Shown here: positions 47,904-56,527 of the stretch, in pieces
How the letters are laid out: the number at the start of each line of letters is the position of its first letter
Position numbering within the stretch: position 1 is the stretch's first letter
Assembly (NCBI GenBank): GCA_963742585.1
Contig: CAVUMI010000009.1
Span: 868,001-932,000, forward strand
DNA length: 64,000 nt
From: JACDEA01 sp963742585
GTDB lineage: Bacteria; Actinomycetota; Acidimicrobiia; Acidimicrobiales; JACDEA01
Reading direction: 5' to 3'
Made by a program: the position numbers and the translations under genes
The notes under the pieces: generated by a model
Databases searched by the model: none
Told to the model about the DNA's origin: nothing
The model's input: only the letters and a program-made list of their open reading frames with translations

Positions 47904-49284
47904 TCCGGGTCAATCGTTTGACCGCGCTGCCCGGAGCGCGGGGGTTCTTACCGCCGGCCGTCAGCTCGGCGCCGTCGTGCTTACGGCCGGCGTATTGCTT
48001 CTTCCTCGGTATGCCGACCACAACGTGCTCGACCCGTTCCTGTGGGCGTACTTCGGTCAACTGCTTGTGTCGTCGCTGCTGAACGTCGGGCTTGAGCGCT
48101 TTACCGCACGTGAGGTCGCCGGGGGTTCGCAGCGCGCCGATCGGGCGTCGGCGCTGGGTGCCGCGCTGTGCGGACGGGTGGCGACAGCGCCGCTCACGCC
48201 CCTCGCCCTTGCCGTCCTCCTGAACTTCGTGCACGTCCACCTCTCAGTCGGTGCGTGGGTGGCGCTCACACTGTGGACAATCGCGGTGCAGTTCCAGAGC
48301 GTGCTGTTCGCCAGCCTGCGGGCCGCGGGCCACGTGCGGACCGAAGCCGCGATCGCCCTCGGCGGACGCGCCGCGCAGACAGTGGTGTTGCTCCTCGCCG
48401 CGGTATCGGGGTGGGGTGTCGCCGGTCTCCTCGGTGCCGTCGCCGTCATCGAAGGGGTCGTGACCGTGATCTCTTGGGGGCGCGCCTCGGAGATCGTCGG
48501 CATCCGCGGCGGCACCCGCCTTCCGTACAGGAAACTCGCCGTGTACACCGCCCTCGAAGGGCTGGTGTTCGCATACCTGCGCGTTGACCTGTTGCTGGTG
48601 GGCCGGCTGCTAGGTGCCAGTGCAGGGGCAACGTATGGCCTCGGTTACCGGTTTGTCGACGCGCTGGTCGCGCTGTCAACGCCCGCGCTCCTGGTGCTGT
48701 TCGCTCACGCATCCCGCGAAGCTGCGCGCGGCGTCGATCTTGCTGAAACGCGGCGGAGAGCGCATGCCTTGTTGCCACAGCTCGGCGTGGCGCTGGCCGC
48801 GGTCGCCATCGCCGGTGTCGGACTCCTAGCGGGCCTATTGCCGCGCGTCGACTCGGCAGTGCCCGCGCTGCGGTTGATTCTCGCGACCGTTCCGCTCACG
48901 TACCTCATCGGCGCGGAAGCGCTGTTGCTCTCCGCGGAGGACCGCAACCGTCCGGTCCTCACCGTTGCCGGAGCGTCGCTCGTCGCCAATGTGCTGCTCA
49001 ATCTCGTGCTCGTACCGCGGTTCGGCATGGTCGGCGCCGCGGCGGCGCTGGTCGTAACCGAGGTAGGCCAGGCGGTGGGGCTTGCAGTAGGTGCTGGAGC
49101 CAAGGGCGCTCTCACGAGCCTCCATGCGCTGGCCGTTCCCGTCGCACTGTTGCTCATGGGCGGGATCGCCCTCAACCAGGAACTCGGGCTGATCGGCAAC
49201 GCGCTCCTTACCGGCGCGCTCGTCCTCGCCGCCCGTCGATTTCGTACAGGGTTGGCACAACGTCCGACATTGGTCGCGGCATGA
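47890..49284 (+). CDS. Wzx-type oligosaccharide flippase
   Basis: 464 residues with about 12-14 hydrophobic helices and the polysaccharide-biosynthesis-protein pattern (GLVFAYLRVDLLLVGRLLG, ATYGLGYRFVDALVALSTP, NVLLNLVLVPRFGMVGAAAA). Family of MOP-superfamily flippases that move undecaprenyl-linked oligosaccharides across the membrane. A Wzy-type polymerase is not obvious in the cluster. Overlaps both neighbours, so part of a tight operon from 45979 to 51111. Confidence 0.88.
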   Translation: MLDADPGQSFDRAARSAGVLTAGRQLGAVVLTAGVLLLPRYADHNVLDPFLWAYFGQLLVSSLLNVGLERFTAREVAGGSQRADRASALGAALCGRVATAPLTPLALAVLLNFVHVHLSVGAWVALTLWTIAVQFQSVLFASLRAAGHVRTEAAIALGGRAAQTVVLLLAAVSGWGVAGLLGAVAVIEGVVTVISWGRASEIVGIRGGTRLPYRKLAVYTALEGLVFAYLRVDLLLVGRLLGASAGATYGLGYRFVDALVALSTPALLVLFAHASREAARGVDLAETRRRAHALLPQLGVALAAVAIAGVGLLAGLLPRVDSAVPALRLILATVPLTYLIGAEALLLSAEDRNRPVLTVAGASLVANVLLNLVLVPRFGMVGAAAALVVTEVGQAVGLAVGAGAKGALTSLHALAVPVALLLMGGIALNQELGLIGNALLTGALVLAARRFRTGLAQRPTLVAA

Positions 49285-50126
49285 TGACGAGCACCGTCGA
49301 TGCGGTGATCGTGTCGTTCAACAGCGAGAAGCACCTCGTCGCATGTATTCGCGCTGTGCGGGCGTGGTCTCGGTTGGGGCGAGTGATCGTGGTTGATAAC
49401 GCGTCGGTTGACGCCAGCGTCGCGGTCGCCCGCGCCTGGGCCGATGATGTCGTGGTCAGCACCCGCAACCTCGGCTATGGCGCCGGGCAAAACATGGGGA
49501 TTACGAGGAGCGGAGCGGATTACGTGCTGCTGCTCAACCCCGATGCTCGCGTCGTGCCGGAGGCATTGGAGCGGGGCTTCGCGCAGATCGACGGGTGCTG
49601 CAACATCGCCGCAGTTCAGGGCACGATCCGTCGGAGTGCCGACGGCCATCCGGAACGGACGCACGGACGCGAACCCGGCCTGGCGGACCTCGCCGCCCAC
49701 CGGTTTCGGCTGCGCCAGCGGGTCGGCGAAGGCGCTCTACGTCGCATCGCGCCCCTGGTCGGACGACGGGACTTCGCGGACCGCGTACCGGCTGGTCCCG
49801 TCCGGACGCCGTTCCTCGCTGCCGTCGCCCCTCTCGTGCGTCGGGCGGCGTTTGACGATGTGGGCGGCTTCGACGAGGGCTACTTCCTCTACGCCGAGGA
49901 CGTTGACCTCTCTCATCGCCTGTGCATCCGGGGCTGGCGGCTCATGGCCATCCCCGACGAGTGGGCGCTTCACGCCGGCGGGGCCAGCTCGGCAGATACG
50001 CCGCGCCGCCGTGAGGACGAGTGGTGGCGCGCGCACCGCCGGCTGGTTGAGCAGCACTGGACGGGCACGCGTCGAACGCTGGGGCTAGCACTTACCCGTC
50101 GCCACGCGGGGACCGTCCATGGCTGA
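49281..50126 (+). CDS. Family 2 glycosyltransferase, rhamnosyltransferase-like
   Basis: 281 residues. GT-A fold: TVDAVIVSFNSEKHL at the N-terminus, VIVVDNASVDAS, NLGYGAGQNMGITRSGADYVLLLNPDARV with the DxD-like NPDA, and FDEGYFLYAEDVDLSHRLCIRGW near 195, the catalytic-base ED region. The pattern resembles dTDP-rhamnosyltransferase-like GT2 proteins. Adds a sugar to the growing repeat unit in the cytoplasm. ATG overlaps the flippase stop. Confidence 0.9.
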   Translation: MMTSTVDAVIVSFNSEKHLVACIRAVRAWSRLGRVIVVDNASVDASVAVARAWADDVVVSTRNLGYGAGQNMGITRSGADYVLLLNPDARVVPEALERGFAQIDGCCNIAAVQGTIRRSADGHPERTHGREPGLADLAAHRFRLRQRVGEGALRRIAPLVGRRDFADRVPAGPVRTPFLAAVAPLVRRAAFDDVGGFDEGYFLYAEDVDLSHRLCIRGWRLMAIPDEWALHAGGASSADTPRRREDEWWRAHRRLVEQHWTGTRRTLGLALTRRHAGTVHG

Positions 50127-51111
50127 ACGGTGGTGGGGCTCAGTCATCGTGACGGTCCGAGACGAACCGACAGATCGCCTGCAACGCATGCTTGACTCGA
50201 TCGCCGCGCAGATCGTGCCCGGTCCCGTTGAAGTAGTGATCGCCGCGCCCGCGACAGACCTTGAAGTAGTGAAGCAGTTGCGGGCGCGGCGGGCTTTGAC
50301 GCGGATCGTCGTCGTTGAGAACCCCGGCGGGGCTCGCAGCGAAGGCCTCAACCGAGCGGTCCGCGCCGCGGCCGCTGATGTCGTGCACCGGGTTGACGCG
50401 CGTTCGGTGCTACCGCCCGACTACTTGCGCCGCGCTCGCGAGCGGTTGGACCGTGATGCAACCGTCGGTGTCGTCGGAGGACGGCAGCATCCGGTCCCGG
50501 GTCCCGGTGCCGGTCCGTGGGCACGAGGGGTGGCTCGTGCCCTTGCCAACCCGTGGGCGGCCGGCGGCGCCCCGTACCGGCGCGGGGTCGCGGGCGGTGT
50601 GGTCGACACTGTGTACCTGGGCTCATTCAGACGCAGGGACTTGCTCGCCATCGGTGGATACGACGAGAGACTCGACGCCAACGAGGATTTCGAGCTTTGC
50701 CAACGGCTCCGCAGCGCGGGCCACACCGCGTGGTTCGAGCCAGACCTGGTTGTCGATTACGAAGCCCGCGCGTCGCTCGCCGCGGTGTGGCGTCAGTACG
50801 ACGCGTTCGGTCGGTCAAAGGTCCGCTACTGGCGGCTGCACTCCGCTCGCCCCAATGCGCGGCAGTTGGTTGGCTTGGTTGGTCCGGCGGCGGGCGTCGT
50901 CGCTGGGGTCGCGGCCCTGGCCGTTACCCGGCAGCCACATGGTGCACTGGTGGTCGCCGGAGCGGTCGCCGCTGGCCTGCTCGCGGTCGATCAGGTCGGT
51001 GCGACTGAGCCCGCGCCCACTCGGGTTCGCCTCGCCGCGGCATTGGGTGCCGCGGTGATGCCGGCGGCGTGGGCGACCGGGGCCTATCGCGCGTTCTTCA
51101 GGAGCCGGTGA
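50119..51111 (+). CDS. Family 2 glycosyltransferase, ExoA-like, with C-terminal membrane segments
   Basis: 330 residues. GT2 domain: WGSVIVTVRDEPTDRLQRML, VENPGGARSEGLNRAVRAAAADVVHRVDARSVLPPDYL, then FRRRDLLAIGGYDERLDANEDFELCQRLRSAGH with the ED motif. Two or three hydrophobic segments follow (LVGLVGPAAGVVAGVAALAV), as in succinoglycan ExoA-type enzymes. It overlaps the preceding gene by 8 bases and converges on the next gene with a 28-base overlap. Last plus-strand gene of the polysaccharide operon. Confidence 0.88.
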   Translation: MAERWWGSVIVTVRDEPTDRLQRMLDSIAAQIVPGPVEVVIAAPATDLEVVKQLRARRALTRIVVVENPGGARSEGLNRAVRAAAADVVHRVDARSVLPPDYLRRARERLDRDATVGVVGGRQHPVPGPGAGPWARGVARALANPWAAGGAPYRRGVAGGVVDTVYLGSFRRRDLLAIGGYDERLDANEDFELCQRLRSAGHTAWFEPDLVVDYEARASLAAVWRQYDAFGRSKVRYWRLHSARPNARQLVGLVGPAAGVVAGVAALAVTRQPHGALVVAGAVAAGLLAVDQVGATEPAPTRVRLAAALGAAVMPAAWATGAYRAFFRSR

Positions 51112-52142
51112 CGCAGTCGCCGCATGGCGCGAACCACTGGGGTAGCGCCGGCATACGCCACGGCCTTCACCTGCCGAACAGCCTGAACTCGCGGCGCCAG
51201 GCCGAGCCGACCGACGTCACGCGGGCGACCCCACCGAACCCATCCAGCGGCGAGCGCCTGGCGGCGCTGGCGCGCGTCGATCGGGGGAAACTCGCCGGCG
51301 GCTAGCCGCTCGAGAATTGTGCGGGCGCGATCGTCGTACGTGTGGTGCGCCAACACGTGCTGATGCGCGGTGTCTGCCATCTCCTGGGCTTCGCGACTAC
51401 GGGCGCAACCGCGCTCAACGGCGGCCGTCCACGCTTCGATGCGCTCCTCGGCGACGCTCAGGAAGGCGTCCTCCGGGAGGGCGATTTCGAGGCCGGGAAC
51501 GGGTGCCGTCACAAGCACTGCGCGCGCGCCCGTTGCTTCGAACACACGCATGTTGAGGTCGCCGGCGATGGGAACGTTGATCACCACCCTCGCCTGCTTG
51601 TAGAGCTCCATCATCTCGGGGGGTGCCATGTAGCCGTGGCGCGGGGCGATCGTGTGGTGATGGGAGAGAGCGTCCAGCAGCCGGGCCCGAAATGATCCGG
51701 GCGCGGCATGACCGACGAAGGCGACGTCGTACGCGCGTTCAGCCAAGTCGGCTCCCGGCCCACACAGTTCATGCGGCGCGGCGAGGGGCAGCCACTCGGC
51801 AGCAATTCCGGCGGCCTGCATGCGCTCGGCCGCCGGCCGCTGCGCGGTGAACACGAGATCAAAGGCACGGGCGACCGCGGCGCGCCATTCGTAGCCGAGA
51901 TGCGTGTCGATGAGGTAAGTAGCTGAGGCCGCCGCCTCGATCTCCTCGGGCGCTGGCAGCCACCGCACGCCGGTCTCGACCCATAGGAGCGGCGGCGCGT
52001 CGCTCATCGTGAGCGTGGACGCCCCGCCGTCGGGGTGTCCGGGTCCGATTGTTCGCACGCCGGCGAAACGCCGCAGCGCGCGCTCGAGGTGCGTTGCCGT
52101 CGTCCATGACTGATAGCCGTACGCGAGACGAAGGTCGGTCAC
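51084..52142 (-). CDS. CgeB-like glycosyltransferase (family 1 type)
   Basis: 352 residues from GTG 52142 (GTGA overlap with the preceding gene). Layout of the CgeB/DUF3880-type GT-B group: LLWVETGVRWLPAP, STYLIDTHLGYEWRAAVARAFDLVFTAQ, WLPLAAPHELCG, AYDVAFVGHAAPGSFRARLLDAL, and LNMRVFEATGARAVLVTAPVPGLEIAL with the nucleotide-sugar binding Glu region. Probably a sugar transfer step of the neighbouring polysaccharide pathway. It is in a minus-strand run with the methyltransferase and nadA. Confidence 0.75.
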   Translation of the reverse strand: MTDLRLAYGYQSWTTATHLERALRRFAGVRTIGPGHPDGGASTLTMSDAPPLLWVETGVRWLPAPEEIEAAASATYLIDTHLGYEWRAAVARAFDLVFTAQRPAAERMQAAGIAAEWLPLAAPHELCGPGADLAERAYDVAFVGHAAPGSFRARLLDALSHHHTIAPRHGYMAPPEMMELYKQARVVINVPIAGDLNMRVFEATGARAVLVTAPVPGLEIALPEDAFLSVAEERIEAWTAAVERGCARSREAQEMADTAHQHVLAHHTYDDRARTILERLAAGEFPPIDARQRRQALAAGWVRWGRPRDVGRLGLAPRVQAVRQVKAVAYAGATPVVRAMRRLRHRLLKNAR

Positions 52143-52690
52143 GCTCGGGTTGCAACGACGAGCAACGACCAGCCGTCGATGCACGGGCCGACCTGGTCGA
52201 CATTCCATCCGGTTAGGGCCAGGAGGCGCGACAACGAGATCTCGCTGAAGGCGTGATAGTGAGTCGGGTCGAGGGCCACGGTGGACCCGGGGTACCGGAT
52301 CTCATCGGGCACCACGGCCACCAGCCGCCCGCCCGGACGCAGCACGCGCCGCCACTCCTCCAACACGCCGACGATGTCTATGTAGTGCTCGAGGTTGTGG
52401 CGGGCGACCACGCCGTCGACGCTGGCGTCGCGGACCGGGAGGCGATCGCCTTCGGCGGCAATGTCGGCCTGGCTGGTCTTGCCACGCACGTTGCCGACAC
52501 GCCCGGGTTCACCGCCCGGCACCAGATCAATGCCGACGAAGCCGACGGCCGTCTTGCGATAACCGCAACCGATCTCAATGACAAGGCCGGTCGGGACCTC
52601 GCGAAGCACCGCGAGGCGTTCCGGGTGTTCGGCGTCGCTCCACTCTGGCTGGCGACCGGCCAACCGACGCAGCCGGTCGGCGATTGTCAA
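52139..52690 (-). CDS. Class I SAM-dependent methyltransferase
   Basis: 183 residues. Start is TTG 52690, which overlaps the nadA stop (TTGA); no better start exists, since the frame upstream is only nadA antiphase. Motif I LVIEIGCGYRKTAVGFVGIDLV, then ASVDGVVARHNLEHYID and WRRVLRPGGRLVAVVPDE, a Methyltransf_11 pattern typical of sugar-modifying or lipid-modifying enzymes. Coupled at both ends: to nadA upstream and to the CgeB-like gene downstream. Confidence 0.78.
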   Translation of the reverse strand: MTIADRLRRLAGRQPEWSDAEHPERLAVLREVPTGLVIEIGCGYRKTAVGFVGIDLVPGGEPGRVGNVRGKTSQADIAAEGDRLPVRDASVDGVVARHNLEHYIDIVGVLEEWRRVLRPGGRLVAVVPDEIRYPGSTVALDPTHYHAFSEISLSRLLALTGWNVDQVGPCIDGWSLLVVATRA

Positions 52691-53781
52691 ACGATCGTAA
52701 GCATCCGTTCGAGAGCGACCTTGGCCTGCTCGGCGGTATCGCGATCGACCGTGATGCGGTTGACGACGGTGCCTTCGACCAAGTTCTCGAGCACCCAGCA
52801 GAGATGCGCAGCATCGATCCGGAACATCGTGGAGCACGGGCAGATCAGGGGGTCGAGCGACACCACGGTCTTGTCGGGCGTCTCGTTGGCGAGGCGCTGG
52901 ACGAGGTGGATCTCCGTCGCCACCGCGATCATGCTTCCGGCTGGGGCGGCATTCACTGCCTTGATGATGTAGTCGGTAGATCCGACCTGATCCGCGAGCA
53001 TGACCGTCTCGCGCGCGCACTCGGGGTGAGCGATGACAATGCCGTCGGGATGCTCGGCTCGGAAGGCGGCGACGTGCTCGGGGCGGAATCGCTGGTGGAC
53101 CGAGCAGTGGCCCTTCCACAGAAGGAAGGTGGCTTCCTTCACGTCGGCCTCGCCCAACCCGCCGAGATCGAGGCGGGGGTTCCAGACCCGCATGTCGTCC
53201 TCGGTGAAACCCAGTTGGAAGCCGGTGTTGCGACCGAGGTGCTGGTCGGGGAAGAACAGGACCTTGTCGCCCCGGGCGAGGGCCCAGGTGAGCACCGCCT
53301 TGGCGTTGGACGAGGTGCACACGGCACCACCGTGCCGGCCGACGAATGCTTTGAGCGCCGCCGAACTGTTCATGTACGTGATCGGAACGATGCGCTCGAC
53401 GTCGGTGACCGCCGCTAGCTCCTCCCATGCCTCCTCAACTGATTCGATGTCGGCCATATCGGCCATCGAGCAGCCGGCGTTGAGGTCGGGCAGGATCACC
53501 TGCTGGTGATCGGCGGTGAGGATGTCAGCTGACTCGGCCATGAAATGGACGCCGCAGAACACGATGTACTCGGCCTCATGCTGGTCGGCGGCCATCCGGG
53601 AAAGCCCGAACGAGTCGCCGCGGGCATCGGCCCATCGCATGACCTCGTCGCGCTGGTAGTGGTGACCCAGGATGAACAGGCGCGAGCCGAGCGTGGTCTT
53701 GGCTGCGCTGATGCGCGCTGCTAACTCGTCGGGTGGTGACGCCGTATAGCTGTCGGTGAGCGGCTGTTGGAGCCGGAGCAT
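52687..53781 (-). CDS. nadA: Quinolinate synthase A
   Basis: 364 residues. The three 4Fe-4S cluster cysteines are visible in VFCGVHFMAES near 96, AHPECARETV near 260, and ICPCSTMFRI near 330. Other family marks: LGHHYQRDEV, LPDLNAGCSMADM, ITYMNSSAALKAF, and FPDQHLGRNTG. It condenses iminoaspartate with dihydroxyacetone phosphate in NAD synthesis. nadB and nadC are not adjacent. The 145 bases up to divergent uvrC must contain its promoter; I could not assign one securely. Confidence 0.96.
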   Translation of the reverse strand: MLRLQQPLTDSYTASPPDELAARISAAKTTLGSRLFILGHHYQRDEVMRWADARGDSFGLSRMAADQHEAEYIVFCGVHFMAESADILTADHQQVILPDLNAGCSMADMADIESVEEAWEELAAVTDVERIVPITYMNSSAALKAFVGRHGGAVCTSSNAKAVLTWALARGDKVLFFPDQHLGRNTGFQLGFTEDDMRVWNPRLDLGGLGEADVKEATFLLWKGHCSVHQRFRPEHVAAFRAEHPDGIVIAHPECARETVMLADQVGSTDYIIKAVNAAPAGSMIAVATEIHLVQRLANETPDKTVVSLDPLICPCSTMFRIDAAHLCWVLENLVEGTVVNRITVDRDTAEQAKVALERMLTIV

Positions 53782-53904
53782 TTTGAACCCCCGTGGGGAA
53801 AGCTCCGATTACTGGCCGGCGGGGACAGCCTGGTCGCCCATCCGCGGGGTTGTCGGCCTCGGAGCTAGATATGTCGCCACAAACCAGGGTGGCGTTCTTG
53901 CAGT

Positions 53905-53922
53905 GTAGATCTGCGAATCTAC
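53905..53922. promoter_or_regulatory. Inverted repeat just upstream of uvrC
   Basis: GTAGAT-N6-ATCTAC, a perfect six-base inverted repeat four bases before the uvrC GTG, inside the nadA-uvrC divergent region. It could be an operator or part of the leaderless uvrC promoter. It is not a SOS-box (GAAC-N4-GTTC type). Confidence 0.35.
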
Positions 53923-53926
53923 TTAC

Positions 53927-55794
53927 GTGAGTTTCAACCGCCCGGCCGCTGGTTCGATTCCGGATAAGCCGGGTTCGTACCAGTTCAAGGACGCGGATGG
54001 GCGGATCATCTACGTGGGCAAGGCCAAGTCGCTCCGGTCACGCCTGAGCAACTATTTCGCTGCGCCGTCCTCCCTGGCGCCTCGCACCGCCCAGATGATG
54101 GCGGCGGCGGAATCGGTCGAGTGGATCCAGGTCGGTAACGACGTCGAAGCGCTCATGCTGGAGTACTCGCTGATCCAGCTGCACAAGCCCCGCTTCAACG
54201 TGCGGTACCGGGACGACAAGAGCTACCCGTTCATGGCGATCACGCTGGACGACGAGTGGCCGCGCGCCATGGTGATGCGGGGGGCGAAGCGGAAAGGCGT
54301 GCGCTACTTCGGGCCGTACGGCCACGCCTACGCCATTCGGGAGACGCTGGACCTGCTCCTGCGGACCTTCCCGATCCGGACGTGCTCGGACAACAAGTTC
54401 GACCGTCACCACCGCCTGGGACGACCGTGCCTGTTGTTTCACATCGAGAAGTGCAGTGGTCCGTGTGTAGGGGAGGTCGACAAGGAGGACTACGACCGGC
54501 TCGTCGACGAGTTGATCGAGTTCCTCGATGGCGAGACCACACCGGTTGTCCGTCGGCTCGAAGCCGACATGAAGGAGTCGGCCGGTCGGCTCGAATACGA
54601 GCGTGCCGCACGCTTGCGTGATCGTCTCACCGCTGTCCGCAAGGTGATCGAGAAGCAGACGATGGTCACGCAGCGGCCCGAGGACCTCGACGTGATCGGC
54701 CTGATGGACGACGAGTTGGAAGCCGCCGTGCAGGTCTTCTACGTTCGTCGGGGCCGGGTCATGGGTCGCAAAGGCTTCGTCCTCGACAAGGTCGAGGATC
54801 TCACCGCCCCGCAATTGATCGGTAACGTCTTGCAACACATGTACGGCTCACCCGGGCCGTTGGGCATCCACGCGAGGTACTGGTCCCCGACATGCCCGAG
54901 GACGTCTCGACCTACGAGGAGTGGCTGGCCGGGCTGCGCGGCACACGCGTGACTGTGCGGGTCCCGCAGCGGGGCGACAAGCGGGCGCTACAAGCAACGG
55001 TGACCCGCAACGCGGCCGAGGAGTTCAACCGGCACCGGCTGAAGCGCTCGGCCGATCACAACAGCAGGGCGAAAGCACTGAACGCCTTGCAGGACGCATT
55101 GGGTCTTCCCGAGGCTCCGTTGCGGATCGAATGCTTCGACATGAGTCACATCCAGGGCAGCGACTACGTCGGATCGATGGTCGTCATGGAAGACGCTCTC
55201 GCCAAGAAGAGCGACTACCGGCGCTTCAAGGTGAAGACGGTCGAGGGCAACGACGACTACGCAGCGATGGAGGAGGTGCTCACCCGCCGATTTACCGCGC
55301 TGCTCGCCGAGCGCGATCGCGTCTTCGAGGCCGGCCAAAAAGTGCCGCGGTTCGCGTACCCACCGCAGCTGTTGCTGGTCGACGGTGGCAAGGGTCAGCT
55401 CAGCGTGGCCACGCGCGTGCTGGAGGAACTCGGCCTCGACGACGAGGTCCCCGTCGCCGCGTTGGCCAAGCAGTTCGAGGAGGTGTTCGTCCCCGGCCAG
55501 GCCGACGCAATACGCATCCCGCGTCAGTCCGACGCGCTGTACCTACTGCAACGGATCAGGGACGAAGCCCACCGGTTCGCGATCACCTATCACCGCCAGC
55601 TGCGGAATAAGCGCATGACCAAGTCGGTGCTCGACGACATTCCCGGGCTGGGACCGGGACGGCGCAAGCGGCTGATCACCGAGCTGGGCGGCGTCACCGC
55701 GGTCAAGGCCGCGTCGCTGGAGCAGCTTCAAGCACTCAAGTGGCTTCCCGATGCGGTGGCCGTTGCGGTCCACGCCAAAATTCACGATGCGTGA
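53927..55794 (+). CDS. uvrC: UvrABC excinuclease subunit C, one frameshift
   Basis: About 620 residues after bridging one break near 54867-54873, where the frame passes from NVLQHMYGSPGPLGI to PREVLVPDMPEDVSTYEEW; one missing C in ATCCACGCG would explain it. The N-terminal GIY-YIG nuclease is PGSYQFKDADGRIIYVGKAKSLRSRL; the Cys-rich region reads RTCSDNKFDRHHRLGRPCLLFHIEKCSGPC; a UVR motif lies at EYERAARLRDRL; the RNase H-like half has RIECFDMSHIQGSDYVGSMVV; the C-terminal helix-hairpin-helix is DDIPGLGPGRRKRLITELGG. It makes both incisions in nucleotide-excision repair. Frame loss here is more likely sequence error than true mutation, since every motif is intact. Confidence 0.93.
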
Positions 55795-56476
55795 GTGGGA
55801 GGCCACCGCGGCGTGGTGGCAGGCCAACTTCACCAACGGCGCCGACGCCGAGTACGAGGAACAGATCATCCCCCTCGCCGTCGCGCACGCCGCGGGGTGT
55901 TCCCGGGTGCTCGACGTCGGGTGCGGCGAGGGCCAGCTGGCCCGGGCCACCGGTGCGGTCGGCATCGACCCGGTGTGGCCGCAGCTCGAAGTCGCCCGCC
56001 AGCGCGGCGGCGTGTACGCGCGGGCGCTGGCCGGCGCGCTGCCCTTCGATGACGGGGTGTTCGACGCGGTCATCGCGTGCCTGGTGTTCGAGCACATCGC
56101 TGATGCCGCCGCGGCGATCGCCGAAGTCGGCCGGGTGCTCGAGCAGGGCGGGCGGTTTCTCTTCTTCTTGAATCACCCGCTGCTCCAGACGCCGGGCTCA
56201 GGCTGGATCGACGACCACATTCTCGAAGAGCAGTACTGGCGCATCGGTCCGTACCTCGTCGAGGACACCACGCTCGAGGAGGTCGACAAGGACGTGTTCC
56301 TGCCCTTCGTGCACCGCCCTCTGTCGACCTACGTGAACCTGCTCGTCGCCAGCGGCCTCGTTATCACCCACATGGCTGAGCCGGCGCCCCCGCCCGGCTT
56401 CCTCGCCCGCGCCCCCGAATACACCGACGCCGCCAGCATCCCGAGACTCCTCTTCCTCCGCACCGAAAAGCGCTGA
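55787..56476 (+). CDS. Class I SAM-dependent methyltransferase coupled to uvrC
   Basis: 229 residues from ATG 55787, which overlaps the last codons of uvrC by eight bases; an in-frame ATG 36 bases upstream is less likely. Motif I RVLDVGCGEGQLARATG near 40, GIDPVW, then FDDGVFDAVIACLVFEHIADA. C-terminal half: FLNHPLLQTPGSGWIDDH and FVHRPLSTYVNLLVASGLV. Methyltransf_11 type of unknown substrate. It probably shares the uvrC transcript and ends just before a long hairpin. Confidence 0.8.
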   Translation: MREWEATAAWWQANFTNGADAEYEEQIIPLAVAHAAGCSRVLDVGCGEGQLARATGAVGIDPVWPQLEVARQRGGVYARALAGALPFDDGVFDAVIACLVFEHIADAAAAIAEVGRVLEQGGRFLFFLNHPLLQTPGSGWIDDHILEEQYWRIGPYLVEDTTLEEVDKDVFLPFVHRPLSTYVNLLVASGLVITHMAEPAPPPGFLARAPEYTDAASIPRLLFLRTEKR

Positions 56477-56478
56477 GC

Positions 56479-56527
56479 ATTCTTGGCAGCAGTGACGGCG
56501 GTATATGCCTTCACTGCTGCCAAGAAT
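56479..56527. terminator. 17-base perfect inverted repeat, terminator-like, at the left edge of the DUF559 gene
   Basis: Arms ATTCTTGGCAGCAGTGA (56479-56495) and its exact complement (56511-56527) around a 15-base loop that itself holds GGC/GCC. The first arm starts two bases after the uvrC-linked methyltransferase stop. The second arm encodes the last five codons and the stop of the minus-strand DUF559 gene. It can terminate both genes. The core TTCTTGGCAGCA occurs again at the start of that gene. Confidence 0.8.

Noticed and set aside
54892..55794. Separate 'UvrC C-terminal' gene
   Set aside because: It continues the uvrC protein directly after a one-base frame break and has no own start signal.
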